From positions 367,501 through 431,500 of the forward strand of contig JAFMOC010000261.1 in NCBI GenBank assembly GCA_019802505.1: a DNA stretch of 64,000 nucleotides. The letters are read 5' to 3'. The DNA comes from Corydoras sp. C115. Lineage: Eukaryota; Chordata; Actinopteri; Siluriformes; Callichthyidae. Under the pieces are notes generated by a model. The model was not told the origin of the DNA. It saw only the letters and a program-made list of their open reading frames with translations, and made no database searches. This document shows, piece after piece, positions 46,373-56,203 of this stretch. The position numbers and the translations under genes were made by a program. Position 1 is the first letter of the stretch; each line of letters starts with the position of its first letter.

Positions 46373-46695
46373 CGATTCCCAATCTGGGTGGAGTTTCCAT
46401 GTTCCATGTTCTCCCCGTGTCTGCGTGGGTTTCCTCCGGGTTCTCCGGTTTCCTCCCACAGTCCAAGAATATGGATCAAGGTGAATTGAATTCTCCAAAT
46501 TGCCCCATATAGACTTATAGAGTGTGTCTGTGTGAGTGAGTGAGTGAGGGTGTGTGCACTGCAATAGATTGGCGCCCTGTCCTGGGTGTATCTGCCCAGC
46601 GCCCGAGATGTTCTCCCCCAGATGGGCATGGGGAACCCCCACTCCCCTTCCGTGACCCTAGTAGAGGATAAAGCAGAAGATAATAGATGGATGGA
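46373..46695 (+). mobile_element. V-SINE A, unit 3 plus
   Basis: Head-truncated copy starting after the B box. It has a small CCATGTT duplication and lacks the CCTAGATGTG variant. Confidence 0.86.
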
Positions 46696-47132
46696 TAAAA
46701 ACACGACTTAAAATGATTTATTTACTTTCTTCTGTTCATATTGGTTTCATCGCCCCTATATATCTACTGTTCTCACTTTCACCCCGCCTCTATAGAACAT
46801 CTTTCTTCTGTGCTGAAACCAGGAGAACGTGAAGAAAAGTATAGATGCCAATAATAGAAAAGAATTGGAAGAGGCAGGATTGACATGCCACCTGATGTGC
46901 TTTTGGGGACCTCCCTCTTTCCCCTGTTCTCTTGTCCTGCTTCAATGGTGGCATCTAATCTGCAGGGTTCTAAGAACAGAGGCTCCCCTGGGCTTCCAAG
47001 CCTGACGCCTTGTTACACATCCGACTCGTGAGTCTAATGACAGACATGGTTTCTTTTCTGTCATGCTGGAACTCTCCCTTTTATTATCTTGTTGTATAAT
47101 AATTATTTATATATATTTTTTTATTATCTAAC
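46696..47132. other. unique sequence, no gene seen
   Basis: Balanced composition around 46800-47070. No repeat or domain recognised. Confidence 0.35.
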
Positions 47133-47139
47133 TAAAAAA

Positions 47140-47219
<80 letters not shown>
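47133..47219. repeat. A-run followed by (TA)n
   Basis: About 24 A, then about 31 TA units. Confidence 0.93.
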
Positions 47220-47220
<1 letters not shown>

Positions 47221-47294
47221 CCATATTACCTTTACATATATGGTACCTGAAGTAGCCATTACAAATTGATTAATAACAAGGTAATAAGCTTAGA

Positions 47295-47555
47295 GTGGCA
47301 CAGTGGCTTAGTGTTTGGCATGTTCTCCTCTCAGCGTTGGGTATCCAGGTTCAAATCCCATTCTGAGTGGAGTTTCCATGTTCTCCCCGTGTCCACATGG
47401 ATTTTTTTCCCCTCCCATGAAGGTGAATTGGCTGCTCTAAATTGCCCCTATATCGCGTGTGTCTGTGTGATTGACTGAGTGCTCTGTCATAGATTGGCGC
47501 CCTGTCCTGGGTGTATTTGCCCAGCATCCGAAATGTTCTCCCCTTGATGTTCTGC

Positions 47556-47557
<2 letters not shown>
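47295..47557 (+). mobile_element. V-SINE A, 3' end replaced by (TA)n
   Basis: Plus-strand copy with a diverged central block (GGATTTTTTTCCCCTCCC). It stops at TGATGTTCTGCCCATA and enters a long TA run. Confidence 0.84.

Positions 47558-47633
<76 letters not shown>
47558..47633. repeat. (TA)n microsatellite
   Basis: About 37 TA units between two plus-strand SINE copies. Confidence 0.95.
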
Positions 47634-47634
<1 letters not shown>

Positions 47635-47922
47635 CAGCACAGTGGCTTAGTGGTTAACACGTTTCACTCTTTGTCTGCGTGGGTTTCCTACGGCTTCTCC
47701 GATTTCCTCCCACTGTCCAAAAACATGGATCAAAGTCAATTGAATTCTCCAAATTGCCCCATATAAAGTGTGTCTGTTTGAGTGAGTGTGTGCCCAGCAA
47801 TAGATTGGCGCCCTGTCCTGGGTGTATCTGCCCAGCGCCTGAAACGTTCTCCCCAGGATGGGCATGGGGAACTCCCACGACCCTAGTAGAGGATAAAGCA
47901 GAACATGATGGGTGGATGGAGA
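47634..47922 (+). mobile_element. V-SINE A, head-deleted
   Basis: Plus-strand copy with the A box intact, then a deletion from the A box into the central block (CACGTTTCACTC then TTGTCTGCGTGGG). Tail GGGTGGATGG. Confidence 0.88.
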
Positions 47923-47963
47923 TATATACTGTATACATACACACACTTAAAACATTTAAAACC

Positions 47964-48314
47964 CATCCATCCATCCATCCATTATCTTCCGCTTTATCCT
48001 GTACTAGGGTCGCGGTGGGGTTCCCCATGCCCATCCAGGGGAGAACGTTTCGGGCGCTGGGCAGATACACCCAGGACAGGGCGCCAATCTATCGCTGGGC
48101 ACACTCACTCACACATACACACTCTATACGGGGCAATGTGGAGCTCTCAATTGACTTGATCCATGTTTTTGGACTGTGAGAGGAAACCTTTGAACCCAGA
48201 GGAAACCCATGCGAACACGGGGAGAACATGGAAACTCACCCAGATGGGGATTCGAACCGGGAATCCCTAGTGCTGAGAGGCCAACGTGCTAACCACTAAG
48301 CCGCAGTGCCGTCC
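47964..48314 (-). mobile_element. V-SINE A, full, with short TSD
   Basis: Minus-strand copy flanked by ACATTTAAA-type sequence on both sides (about 47952 and 48315). The head is slightly changed (CCGCAGTGCCGTCC). Confidence 0.88.
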
Positions 48315-48369
48315 ACATTTAAAGCCATTTAATGTAATCGTTTAATATTTAACAGTGGGCACAAAAAGT

Positions 48370-48512
48370 GCCGTGTTCAGCATTTATTTTGTTTATCCTC
48401 AAAAGACTGACGACCTTTCCGGTCTTTTCCTGCCATTAACCCAGTGCGTGCTGGGTTAGGCTCCAAAATCCCCCTCAGCCCTAACTTGGATAAGTGTCCT
48501 CAAATGAATAAA
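48370..48512 (+). mobile_element. old SINE 3' remnant of a different subfamily
   Basis: CTGGGTTAGGCTCCAAAATC followed by CCTAACTTGGATAAG resembles the 3' end of other fish V-SINEs that end GGATAAGCGG; not V-SINE A. Degraded. Confidence 0.5.
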
Positions 48513-48759
48513 TGTGTCATTAGTCATTTAGTGCCTACTGTTACTCCATAGAACCAGTTCCTTACAGGATAAATAGAAATACTTTACTATGCAGCCAATA
48601 TCCCTAAGGCCTTTCATGCAATTACCATGTCGTAATTCTCAGTGGTCTCCAAAGGAATTAATTAAAAATGTAAAGTGATCATTAAGAGTCGCGCGAATGT
48701 AAACCACCCGAGAATCCTCTTCATAGCTTCAGGAACCTGACTCAGGCATAGAACATTTA

Positions 48760-49481
48760 GTCGGAGCGACCAACCAAAATGATTAAATCTTTAAAATTAT
48801 TATTTTTTGTAACATCTCTTTTTATTAAACACTTTTCAAGAACATACATCCATCTTGGGCTTATGTACAAATTACAAAAATATAGTGCAAACAGTCGCTG
48901 GGTTAAAACCCTGAACCTGGAAGCGGACACCACGGCAACAGAGCAAGGAAAAAGTCGAAAATAGCTTTTAATAATAGCAAATAAAAGGAAAAACAAAAAG
49001 AAACATAGATATTAAACAAAGCCGCAAATGTTGTGCCAAAGGGGTCCAGTAGTAAAAGAAAATATATGGAAGAAAATATTTAGTAGGAATGGTCATAATA
49101 ATAATAGTAACAATGAAAACTGTTAAAGGAAGCCCACCCCCCCACCAACCCACAAAGGATATCAACCACTTGGACGCAGACAAAAAAATAAATCAACGAA
49201 AAACAGACAAACACAAAAAATACTGAAAAAAATACAAAATAAAAATAAAATAGAACATAATTAATGACTAATTATTGAATGAATTGAAAATAAAATAAAT
49301 TTAAATTAAAAACATAAATAAATAAAATGTATTTTATAAAAGTTTATATTATAAACTACAATAGTATTAGTAGTAATAACAATAATACGAATAATAGCAA
49401 TAATCTTAGTAAATAAATGGAATAAGGGAAGTGATGAGTAGACTAGGTGATAAATAATTTAAAAAAATGTATAATAATAAC
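48760..49481 (-). other. possible retrotransposon or transcript 3' end
   Basis: On the minus strand this reads like a 3' untranslated end: T-rich sequence, an AATAAA signal (48826 down to 48821), and an A-rich run about 15 bases further. No reverse-transcriptase frame is next to it. A LINE 3' end or a host 3' UTR are both possible; it may also be chance in AT-rich DNA. Confidence 0.28.
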
Positions 49482-49820
49482 AGAGCAACACAGTGGCTAG
49501 GTGGTCAGCGCTAGGGATTCCCGGTTCGAATCCCAATCTGGGTGGAGTTTCCATGTTCTCCCCGTGTCCGAGTGGGTTTCCTCCGGGTTCTCCGGTTTCC
49601 TCCCACAGTCCAAAAACATGGATGAAGTCAAATGAATTCTCCAAATTGCCCCATATAGAGTGTGTTTGTGTGAGTGAGTGTGTGCCCAGCGATAGATTGG
49701 CACCCTGTCCTGGGTGTATCTGCCCAGCACCCGAAACGTTCTCCCCTGGATGGGCATGAGGAACCCCACCGCGACCCTAATAGAGGATAAAGCGGAAGAT
49801 AATGGATGGATGGATGGATA
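49482..49820 (+). mobile_element. V-SINE A, head-shortened
   Basis: Plus-strand copy with a gap between the A and B boxes (GTGGTCAGCGCTAGGG) and a GGATGGATGGATGG tail running into ATAATAAT. Confidence 0.9.
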
Positions 49821-50756
49821 ATAATAATACAAGTAGTTGCTCATAGTGTCTTTTAGTCCAGAATGATGTCACACCCCTCAATGTACCGAAGAACAGGTAA
49901 AACGTCTGAAAAATGTCTTACATTTCTTTGCAATAAATGTATTGTTTTGACGATAAAGAGGTTTAGCTCGTGGTTTTGAGACTGAAGTTGCTTCATTTCG
50001 GTCTCGGCAGGGCAACAAAGTGCCGTATTAAATCACAGAGAATAAACCTTGGGAGAGGCCCGGAAGAAGAAATTAATTGAAAGGATTAATGATGGATTTG
50101 CAAAGGCTACAGTGGTGAGTTTATAGGACTCTGAGCAAAGTGGCTTCCTTAAGCTGCTACAGATGGGATTACGGGTTCAACAAGAGACAAACAAGGTTCG
50201 AACTGTCCGAAAAACCATTAAGAACAATGAAACCATGTCTTTTTGGGGATGGGATAGGTAGCGTTGGTATGGTAATCTCCAGAGTTCCACTACCATCTGA
50301 AGTCGCCGTACTTTGACAAACTGCTGGTAATTATAATGCGTCCTATTTTAAATGCATGCTAATTATCTCGTCCACCACTCGGAACTGGAGTTGGGAGGTA
50401 ATTGGCCCACAGCAACGTGACGACTCCAATCATCTTGCAAAATTAGTCGCCCTTTACAAGGCCAGGCAGCCACATTCCCCCTTCTATAGGGAGAACAATC
50501 AATTTGATAAGTGGCCGTGCACTTTATTGTTTCTCATTAATTAGACTAATTGCAGGGAGTTAGTCTTTGGCAAAAGGGCCGCTGCGTCTAAGATGAGGGT
50601 GGCCTGTTGGAGAACTTGTCAAGGGTTTTGCATTTGAACACACATTGAAGACGTATAGCTGTGGATATGTCGGCTGTATTCCTATATACACTGCTTCTAT
50701 ATACAGAATGGAGACTGTTGCATACATTAACTAGCGGTAGCCTGGAGGCATCGGCA
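49821..50756. other. unique sequence, conserved non-coding candidate
   Basis: About 930 bp with no recognised repeats. 50300-50600 has balanced composition with TAATTA-type cores (CTCATTAATTAGACTAATTG) and looks like an enhancer, on impression only. Confidence 0.35.
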
Positions 50757-50913
50757 CAATCACACGCTCACTATATGGGGCAATTTAGAGCATTCAATTT
50801 ACCTCGAATCTATGTTTTTGGACTGTGGGAGGAAACCGGAGAACCCACTAGGATTCGGACCTGGATCCCCAGCACTGAGAGGCGAACGTGCTAACCACTA
50901 AGCCACCGTACTG
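50757..50913 (-). mobile_element. V-SINE A variant, 3'-truncated
   Basis: Minus-strand copy of the subtype found in the array that follows (TTTAGAGCATTC, CTCGAATCTATG). The central block is deleted; the head is complete. Confidence 0.84.
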
Positions 50914-50937
50914 CTGTAAATAAAATCAGTTTGCATT

Positions 50938-52720
50938 TCATTCATTCATTATCTTCCACTTTATCCTATAGTAGGTTCGTGGGGGGGTTCCCCATTCCCA
51001 TCCAGTGGAGAACGTTTCGGGCGCTGGGCAGATACACCCAGGACAGGGCGCCAATCTATCGCTCGGCACACTCACTCTAACCCACACACACACACACACA
51101 CTATATGGGGCAATTTAGAGCATTTAATTTACCTTGAATCTATGTTTTTGCACTGTGGGAGGAAATCGGAGAACCCAGTAAAAACCTATTGTTATACTTA
51201 TGGAAACGTTTCGGGCGCTGGGCAGATACACCAAGGACAGGACGCCAATCTATCACTTGGCACACTCACTCACACAGGAACAAACAAACACACTCTATAT
51301 GGGGCAATTTGGAGAACTCTATTGACCTCGATCCATGTTTTTGACTGTGGGAGGAAACCTGAGAACCCGGAGGAAACCCACGTGGACACGGGGAGGACAT
51401 GGAAACTCCGCCCAGATTGGGATTCGAACCGGGAATCCCTTGTGCTGAAAGGAGAACGTGCTAACCACTAAGCCACCGTGCTGCCCCGGCAATTTAGAGA
51501 ATATTATTTACCTTGAATCTATGTTTTTGGACTGTCGAAGGAAACCGGAGAACCTAGTAAAAACTTATCATTATACTTATGGAAAAGTCTCAGGTGCTGG
51601 GCAGATACACCCAGGACAGGACACCAATCTATCACTCAGCACACTCACTCACACAGACACACACACTATATGGGGCAATTTAGAGCATTTAATTTACCTT
51701 GAATCTATGTTTTTGTACTGTGGGAGGAAACCGGAGAACGCAGAGAAGACTCACATGGACACGGAGAGATTATTATAATACTTATGGAAACATTTCGGGC
51801 ACTGGGCAGATACACCCAGGACAGGGTGCCAATCTATTGCTCGGCACACTCACTCCAACCAAGGAACACACACTATAAGGGGGAATTTAGAGCATTTAAT
51901 TTACCTTAAATATATGTTTTTGGACTGTGGGAGGAAACCGGAGGACACTCACACGGACATGGGGAGATTATTATAATACTTATGGAAACATTTCGGGAGC
52001 TGGGCAGATACACCCAGGACAGGGCGCCAATCTATCGCTCGGCACACTCACTCCAACCAAGGAACACACACTATAAGAGGGAATTTAGAGCATTTAATTT
52101 ACCTTGAATATGTGTTTTTGGACTGTGGGAGGAAACCAGAGAACCTATTAAAAACTTATTATAATACTTATGGAAACATTTCGGGAGCTGGGCAGATACA
52201 CCCAGGACAGGGCGCCAATCTCTCGCTCGGCACACTCACTCCAACCCAGGAACACACACTATATGGGGCAATTTAGAGCATTCAAATTACCTTGAAGCTA
52301 TGTTTTTGCACTGTGGGTGGAAACCGGGGAACCCAGAGGAGACTCACATGGACACGGGGAGATTATTATAATACTTATGGAAACATTTCGGGAGCTGGGC
52401 AGATACACCCAGGACAGGGCGCACACACACACACACACACACACTATATGGGGCAATTTAGAGCATTTAATTTACCTTGAATCTATGTTTTTGGACTGTG
52501 GGAGGAAACCGGAGAACCCAGAGGAGACTCACACGGACACGGGGAGATTATGGAACTCGAATCAAACCAAAATCGGCATAAAATCGGCAATTTAGAGCAT
52601 TTAATTTACCTTGAATCTATGTTTTTGGACTGTGGGAGGAAACCGGAGAACCCAGAGGAGACTCACACAGACACGGGGAGATTATGGAACTGGAATCAAA
52701 CCAAAATCGGCATAAAATAT
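50938..52720 (-). repeat. satellite-like array made of V-SINE A pieces
   Basis: The motif CTGGGCAGATACACC recurs at 51024, 51218, 51597, 51802, 52000, 52188 and 52395. Intervals are 188-207 bp, except one of 379 bp which contains a more normal SINE with a complete head (to about 51485). Units carry the 3' body, the TTTAGAGCATTTAATTTACC variant, a shortened central block and a private joint TATTATAATACTTATGGAAA. That joint links the cut central block to the next unit's 3' body. Confidence 0.88.
52546..52719. repeat. 134-bp duplication at array edge
   Basis: GATTATGGAACTCGAATCAA followed by ACCAAAATCGGCATAAAAT occurs at 52546 and 52680. Between them lies a SINE body piece. This edge unit differs from the array's main joint. 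Confidence 0.85.
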
Positions 52721-53220
52721 ATTAAGCTGTGGATTTGTCTTCCACAATGGTCTATTTACTGTACTCCCTAAAAAAAGTATGATAGTTTTCTGGTATAGAT
52801 TATGCTAATATATGGTTATATAATGCAGTGAGGAGTGAAAGTGCTTTCCGCTGGCTTTTTATTTCTGGCTCCTTATATATTGCTACCCAGGCATTTTGGA
52901 AGTAGCAATTATAGTTTTAGACACGTCATTGATTTTCCCTCAAGATTACATATTGTGTCACAGGGTTTAGTGATTGTGACTGTTCTGAATATCTTAGCTG
53001 ACTTTGCGCACTGTTTAGCCTGCATAATGAGTCTTTCCCTGTTCGCCGCCTTTTCGTTCCCTTGTTCTTCCTATTGCCTGACATTAAACACGCTGCTTCT
53101 GCAGAGTGCTTTCGACACCGACAAGACTGTCAACTGCACGATGCGTTAGCTGGAAAAACACTAGCGTTGTTAAACTCGCATGTTCTCTTAAGTTTTAAGG
53201 GCCATTATATTATGCACTGT
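52721..53220. other. unique sequence, no gene seen
   Basis: The plus frame at 52835-53149 is open, with no recognised domain. No repeat family. Confidence 0.35.
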
Positions 53221-53232
53221 GATGTTTATCCC

Positions 53233-53572
53233 GGCGGCACGGTGACTTAGTGGTTAGCATGTTCTCCTTTCAGCGCTAGGGATTTCCGGTTCGAATCCCA
53301 ATCTGGGTGGAGTTTCCATGTTCTCCCATGTCCGCGTGGGTTTCTTCCGGGTTCTCCGGTTTCCTTCCATAGTCCAAAAACATGGATCAAGTCAATTGAA
53401 TTCTCCAATTTGCCTCATATAAAGTGTGTATGTGTGAGTGAGTGTGTGCCCAGCGATGGATTGGCGCCCTGTTCTGGGTCTATCTGCCCAGCGCTCGAGA
53501 CGTTATCCCCTGGATGGACATGGGGAACCCCCCCCGCGATCCTTGTAGAGGATAAAGCGGAAGATAATCGAT

Positions 53573-53576
<4 letters not shown>
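53233..53576 (+). mobile_element. V-SINE A, first unit of TSD-bounded dimer
   Basis: Plus-strand full copy starting GGCGGCACGGTGAC. GATGTTTATCCC lies directly before it (53221-53232). The private head variant TTTCAGCGCTAGGGATTTCC is shared with the next copy. Confidence 0.92.

Positions 53577-53629
<53 letters not shown>
53577..53629. repeat. (TA)n inside the dimer
   Basis: About 25 TA units linking the two SINE units. Confidence 0.95.
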
Positions 53630-53631
<2 letters not shown>

Positions 53632-53987
53632 CAGCACGGTGGCTTAGTGGTTAGCATGTTCTCCTTTCAGCGCTAGGGATTTCCGGTTCCAATCCCAATC
53701 TGGGTGGAGTTTCCATGTTCTCCCCGTGTCCACGTGGGTTTCCTCCGGGTTCTCCGGTTTCCTCCCACAGTCCAAAAACATGGATCAAGCAAATTGAATT
53801 CTCCAAATTGCCCCATATAGTGTGTGTTTGTGTGAGTGAGTGAGTGAGTGAGTGTGTGCCCAGCGATGGATTGACGCCCTGTCCTGGGTGTATCTACCCA
53901 GCGCCCGAAATGTTCTCCGCTGGATGGGCATGGGGAACCCCCCCGCGACCCTAATATAGGATTAAAACGGAAGATAATGGATGGATG
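53630..53987 (+). mobile_element. V-SINE A, second unit of TSD-bounded dimer
   Basis: Plus-strand full copy with the shared TTTCAGCGCTAGGGATTTCC variant and GGATGGATGGAT tail. GATGTTTATCCC follows at 53988-53999. Confidence 0.92.
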
Positions 53988-53999
53988 GATGTTTATCCC

Positions 54000-54401
54000 A
54001 GTCTCGCCATCTGTTTGATTTGTGTGTTGTTGGAAGTGACGCCCGTCTAGCCCCTCTATTATGATTATCCCTCGTGAGCCGAAATGTCATTGTTAGCAGA
54101 ACGAATCTTTACGCACTTAAGGGAGTGTCAGTCACCGAAAACCGAGTTCCGACGCGGTGAGTTGATTTAGTCATCTCACCCCCTTTCTGCTTATTTGCTC
54201 TCGCGCCTTCTCCTCAGCCCACTGCACCTGAGGAAGATATTGATGGAAACATCAGAAAACAGAGCGGCAGCTTGACACTCAATCTTGCCATCTTTTCCAT
54301 GATGTGCCATGTTTTATCTTCATTAATAAGATTGTTTAAAATTATTTTGATATATAAGTAAATAAACTGTGCAAAGATTTAAATGACACATATAAATTAA
54401 T

Positions 54402-54404
<3 letters not shown>
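54000..54404. other. unique sequence, no gene seen
   Basis: No repeat or coding signal recognised. Confidence 0.4.

Positions 54405-54479
<75 letters not shown>
54405..54479. repeat. (TA)n microsatellite
   Basis: About 37 TA units. Confidence 0.95.
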
Positions 54480-54482
<3 letters not shown>

Positions 54483-54504
54483 GAGCAAGAGAGAGGTTTA
54501 CAAA

Positions 54505-54590
54505 ATGGGCTAAAATGTATGTAAAGAAACAGATGAACTACAAATTGTAATTGTAGAACTACAAAGTCCATCTATATAATCAGTGGACCT
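54505..54590. mobile_element. element F2, end fragment
   Basis: AAACAGATGAACTACAAATT, TAATTGTAGAACTACAAAG and ATCAGTGGACCT match the reverse complement of 24135-24195 (the outer part of F1), so this is an end of the same palindromic family in the opposite orientation. Confidence 0.55.
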
Positions 54591-54678
54591 AAAAAGGCAG
54601 ACCATAAGAAGAGGTGTATTTAATAAAATAGCCTGTGAGTACCACACACACACACAAACATGCACACAAAAATATATA

Positions 54679-54928
54679 TCACCAATCTATCACTTGATAC
54701 ACCCTATATGGGGCAATTTAGAGCATTCATTTTACCTTGAATCCATGTCTTTGGACTGTGGGAGGAAACCGGAGAACTTGCTCAAGGCCCACATAGACGT
54801 GAGATTTGAACCCGCAACCTTCATATTGATTGCCCATCACCCTCCAAAAACAGACAGAGCTAACACGCCAAAGACTGTGACTAAAAATTATATGCATTTT
54901 AAATATCAGCACTTTAAATGCATAGACC
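54679..54928 (-). mobile_element. hybrid SINE (type-B head, V-SINE A body), copy 2
   Basis: Minus-strand copy of the 40.5-kb hybrid. Body with CACTTGATACACCCTATATG, then a switch at GAGAACTTGCTCAAGG to the type-B head (ACCTTCATATTGATTG, ACAGAGCTAACAC), then the shared spacer (TTTAAATATCAGCACTTTAA). Truncated at its 3' body. Confidence 0.78.
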
Positions 54929-55224
54929 ACATCCATCCAATATCTTCCGCTTTATCCTCTACTAGGGTCACAGCGGGGTTCCCCATGCCCATCCAGGGGA
55001 GAACGTTTCGGGCGCTGGGCAGATACACCCAGGACAGAGCGCTCACACACAATTTGGAGAATTCAATTGACCTTGATCCATGTTTTTGGACCGTGGGAGG
55101 AAACTGAAAAACCCTGAGGAAACCCACGCGGACATGGGAAAAACATGGAAACCCAGATTGGGATTCAAACCGGAAATCCCTAGTGCTGAGAGGAGAACAT
55201 GCTGACCACTAAGCCCATGCCGAA
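54929..55224 (-). mobile_element. V-SINE A, first half of composite copy 2
   Basis: Minus-strand copy, body-deleted, whose tail abuts the spacer exactly as the 40117-40451 copy does on the plus strand. Confidence 0.87.
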
Positions 55225-55236
55225 ACATATATATAT

Positions 55237-55404
55237 TTCCATTTGGTCATTTAGCAGATGCTTTTCTCTAAAGCGACTTTCAATGGAGCAATGAGGGTTA
55301 AGGATCTTGCTCATGGACCAACACTGGTAACTTCAGAGGACCTGGGATTTGAACCCCCAACCTTCAGATTGACAGCCCAATGCCCTAACCACTGAGCTAC
55401 CATG

Positions 55405-55407
<3 letters not shown>
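55237..55407 (-). mobile_element. type-B tRNA-derived SINE, full
   Basis: On the minus strand the head has A box TAGCTCAGTGG (55399-55389) and B box GGTTCAAATCC (55355-55345). A body with CCATGAGCAAG and a 3' end with GTCGCTTTAGAGAAAAGC and TCTGCTAAATGACC follow. This layout is familiar from fish genomes (recalled). It explains the foreign parts of the hybrid SINEs. Confidence 0.72.
55345..55399 (-). promoter_or_regulatory. pol III A and B boxes of type-B SINE
   Basis: Exact or near-exact matches to both tRNA promoter boxes at tRNA-like spacing. This is a SINE head and not a tRNA gene, because the 3' half of a tRNA is absent. Confidence 0.75.

Positions 55408-55480
<73 letters not shown>
55408..55480. 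repeat. (TA)n microsatellite
   Basis: About 35 TA units directly beside the type-B head. Confidence 0.95.
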
Positions 55481-55482
<2 letters not shown>

Positions 55483-56203
55483 ATTTATTTTATTTTTTTT
55501 TGTGTGCATGTGAATTAGATGAGACACCATCATCTCCCATCACTCATTAATTTCATTACCTTCACCGTGTGCCTTAATGGGGATTTTTCTTACATAATGC
55601 CCAATGCATACGAGTTCTAGTACGAAATAAACTTTCTTTCCTCAGAAGGTTCTCCCTCGAGGTTTACATATTTATCTTCCTTTGGAAGACAGAACGATTG
55701 TGTCGAAATGGAACCGGCGTGTTATCATATGAAAAGTAAAGATTTCAGAAACATTTTTCCGTTTTGAAGACAGCAGGTACCTGCAGGCTGCGCAGAAACC
55801 ACCACGTTCCCCAGAGAGCTACTTAAGGCACCGTGTTCCATCTTTTCTCCGGCTTGCGCACTTAACACAGCATCTTCACACAAATGTAAGAAAAAGCCTT
55901 GCTTCCCGATGTGGGGCATCATTTTATTCCCAGTGATATAAAGGCGAATTCCCTGGCCTAAATAAAAAAATACCTTGGTGTATATAGTGAGCTGTGAATC
56001 AGTGGATTTTTTTTCCCCCGTTGCTCCCAGAGATAATCTTTGTGACTAAAAGTTTTCAGAATTTGACAGTTGGTACTAACATGTACTTCCTACATGATAG
56101 GAAGATCTTGCGAATCATGTTTTTACTTTCAGACCCCCATCCAAACATTTCCTGCATTTTTAACATGGTGATGTTTAACTTTCACTTCATATTAAACACT
56201 TTA
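55481..56203. other. unique sequence, no gene seen
   Basis: Balanced composition at 55640-55930. Frames on both strands lack recognised domains. Confidence 0.35.

Larger units (their letters stand above)
44862..46695. repeat. three ~620-bp units of head-to-head SINE pairs
   Basis: Each unit is a minus-strand short SINE, a ~40-bp spacer with TATATTATACCTCTATTCC (at 45102, 45721 and 46345; periods 619 and 624 bp), then a plus-strand SINE. The minus SINEs share private features (a CCTTAAATCC body variant and GATCCCAAGC near the head), so units multiplied together. Confidence 0.88.

Noticed and set aside
55718..55922. Minus-strand frame ending near a CAG/GTACCTG donor-like site
   Set aside because: Acceptor side is weak and the peptide is not recognised; could not be told from chance.
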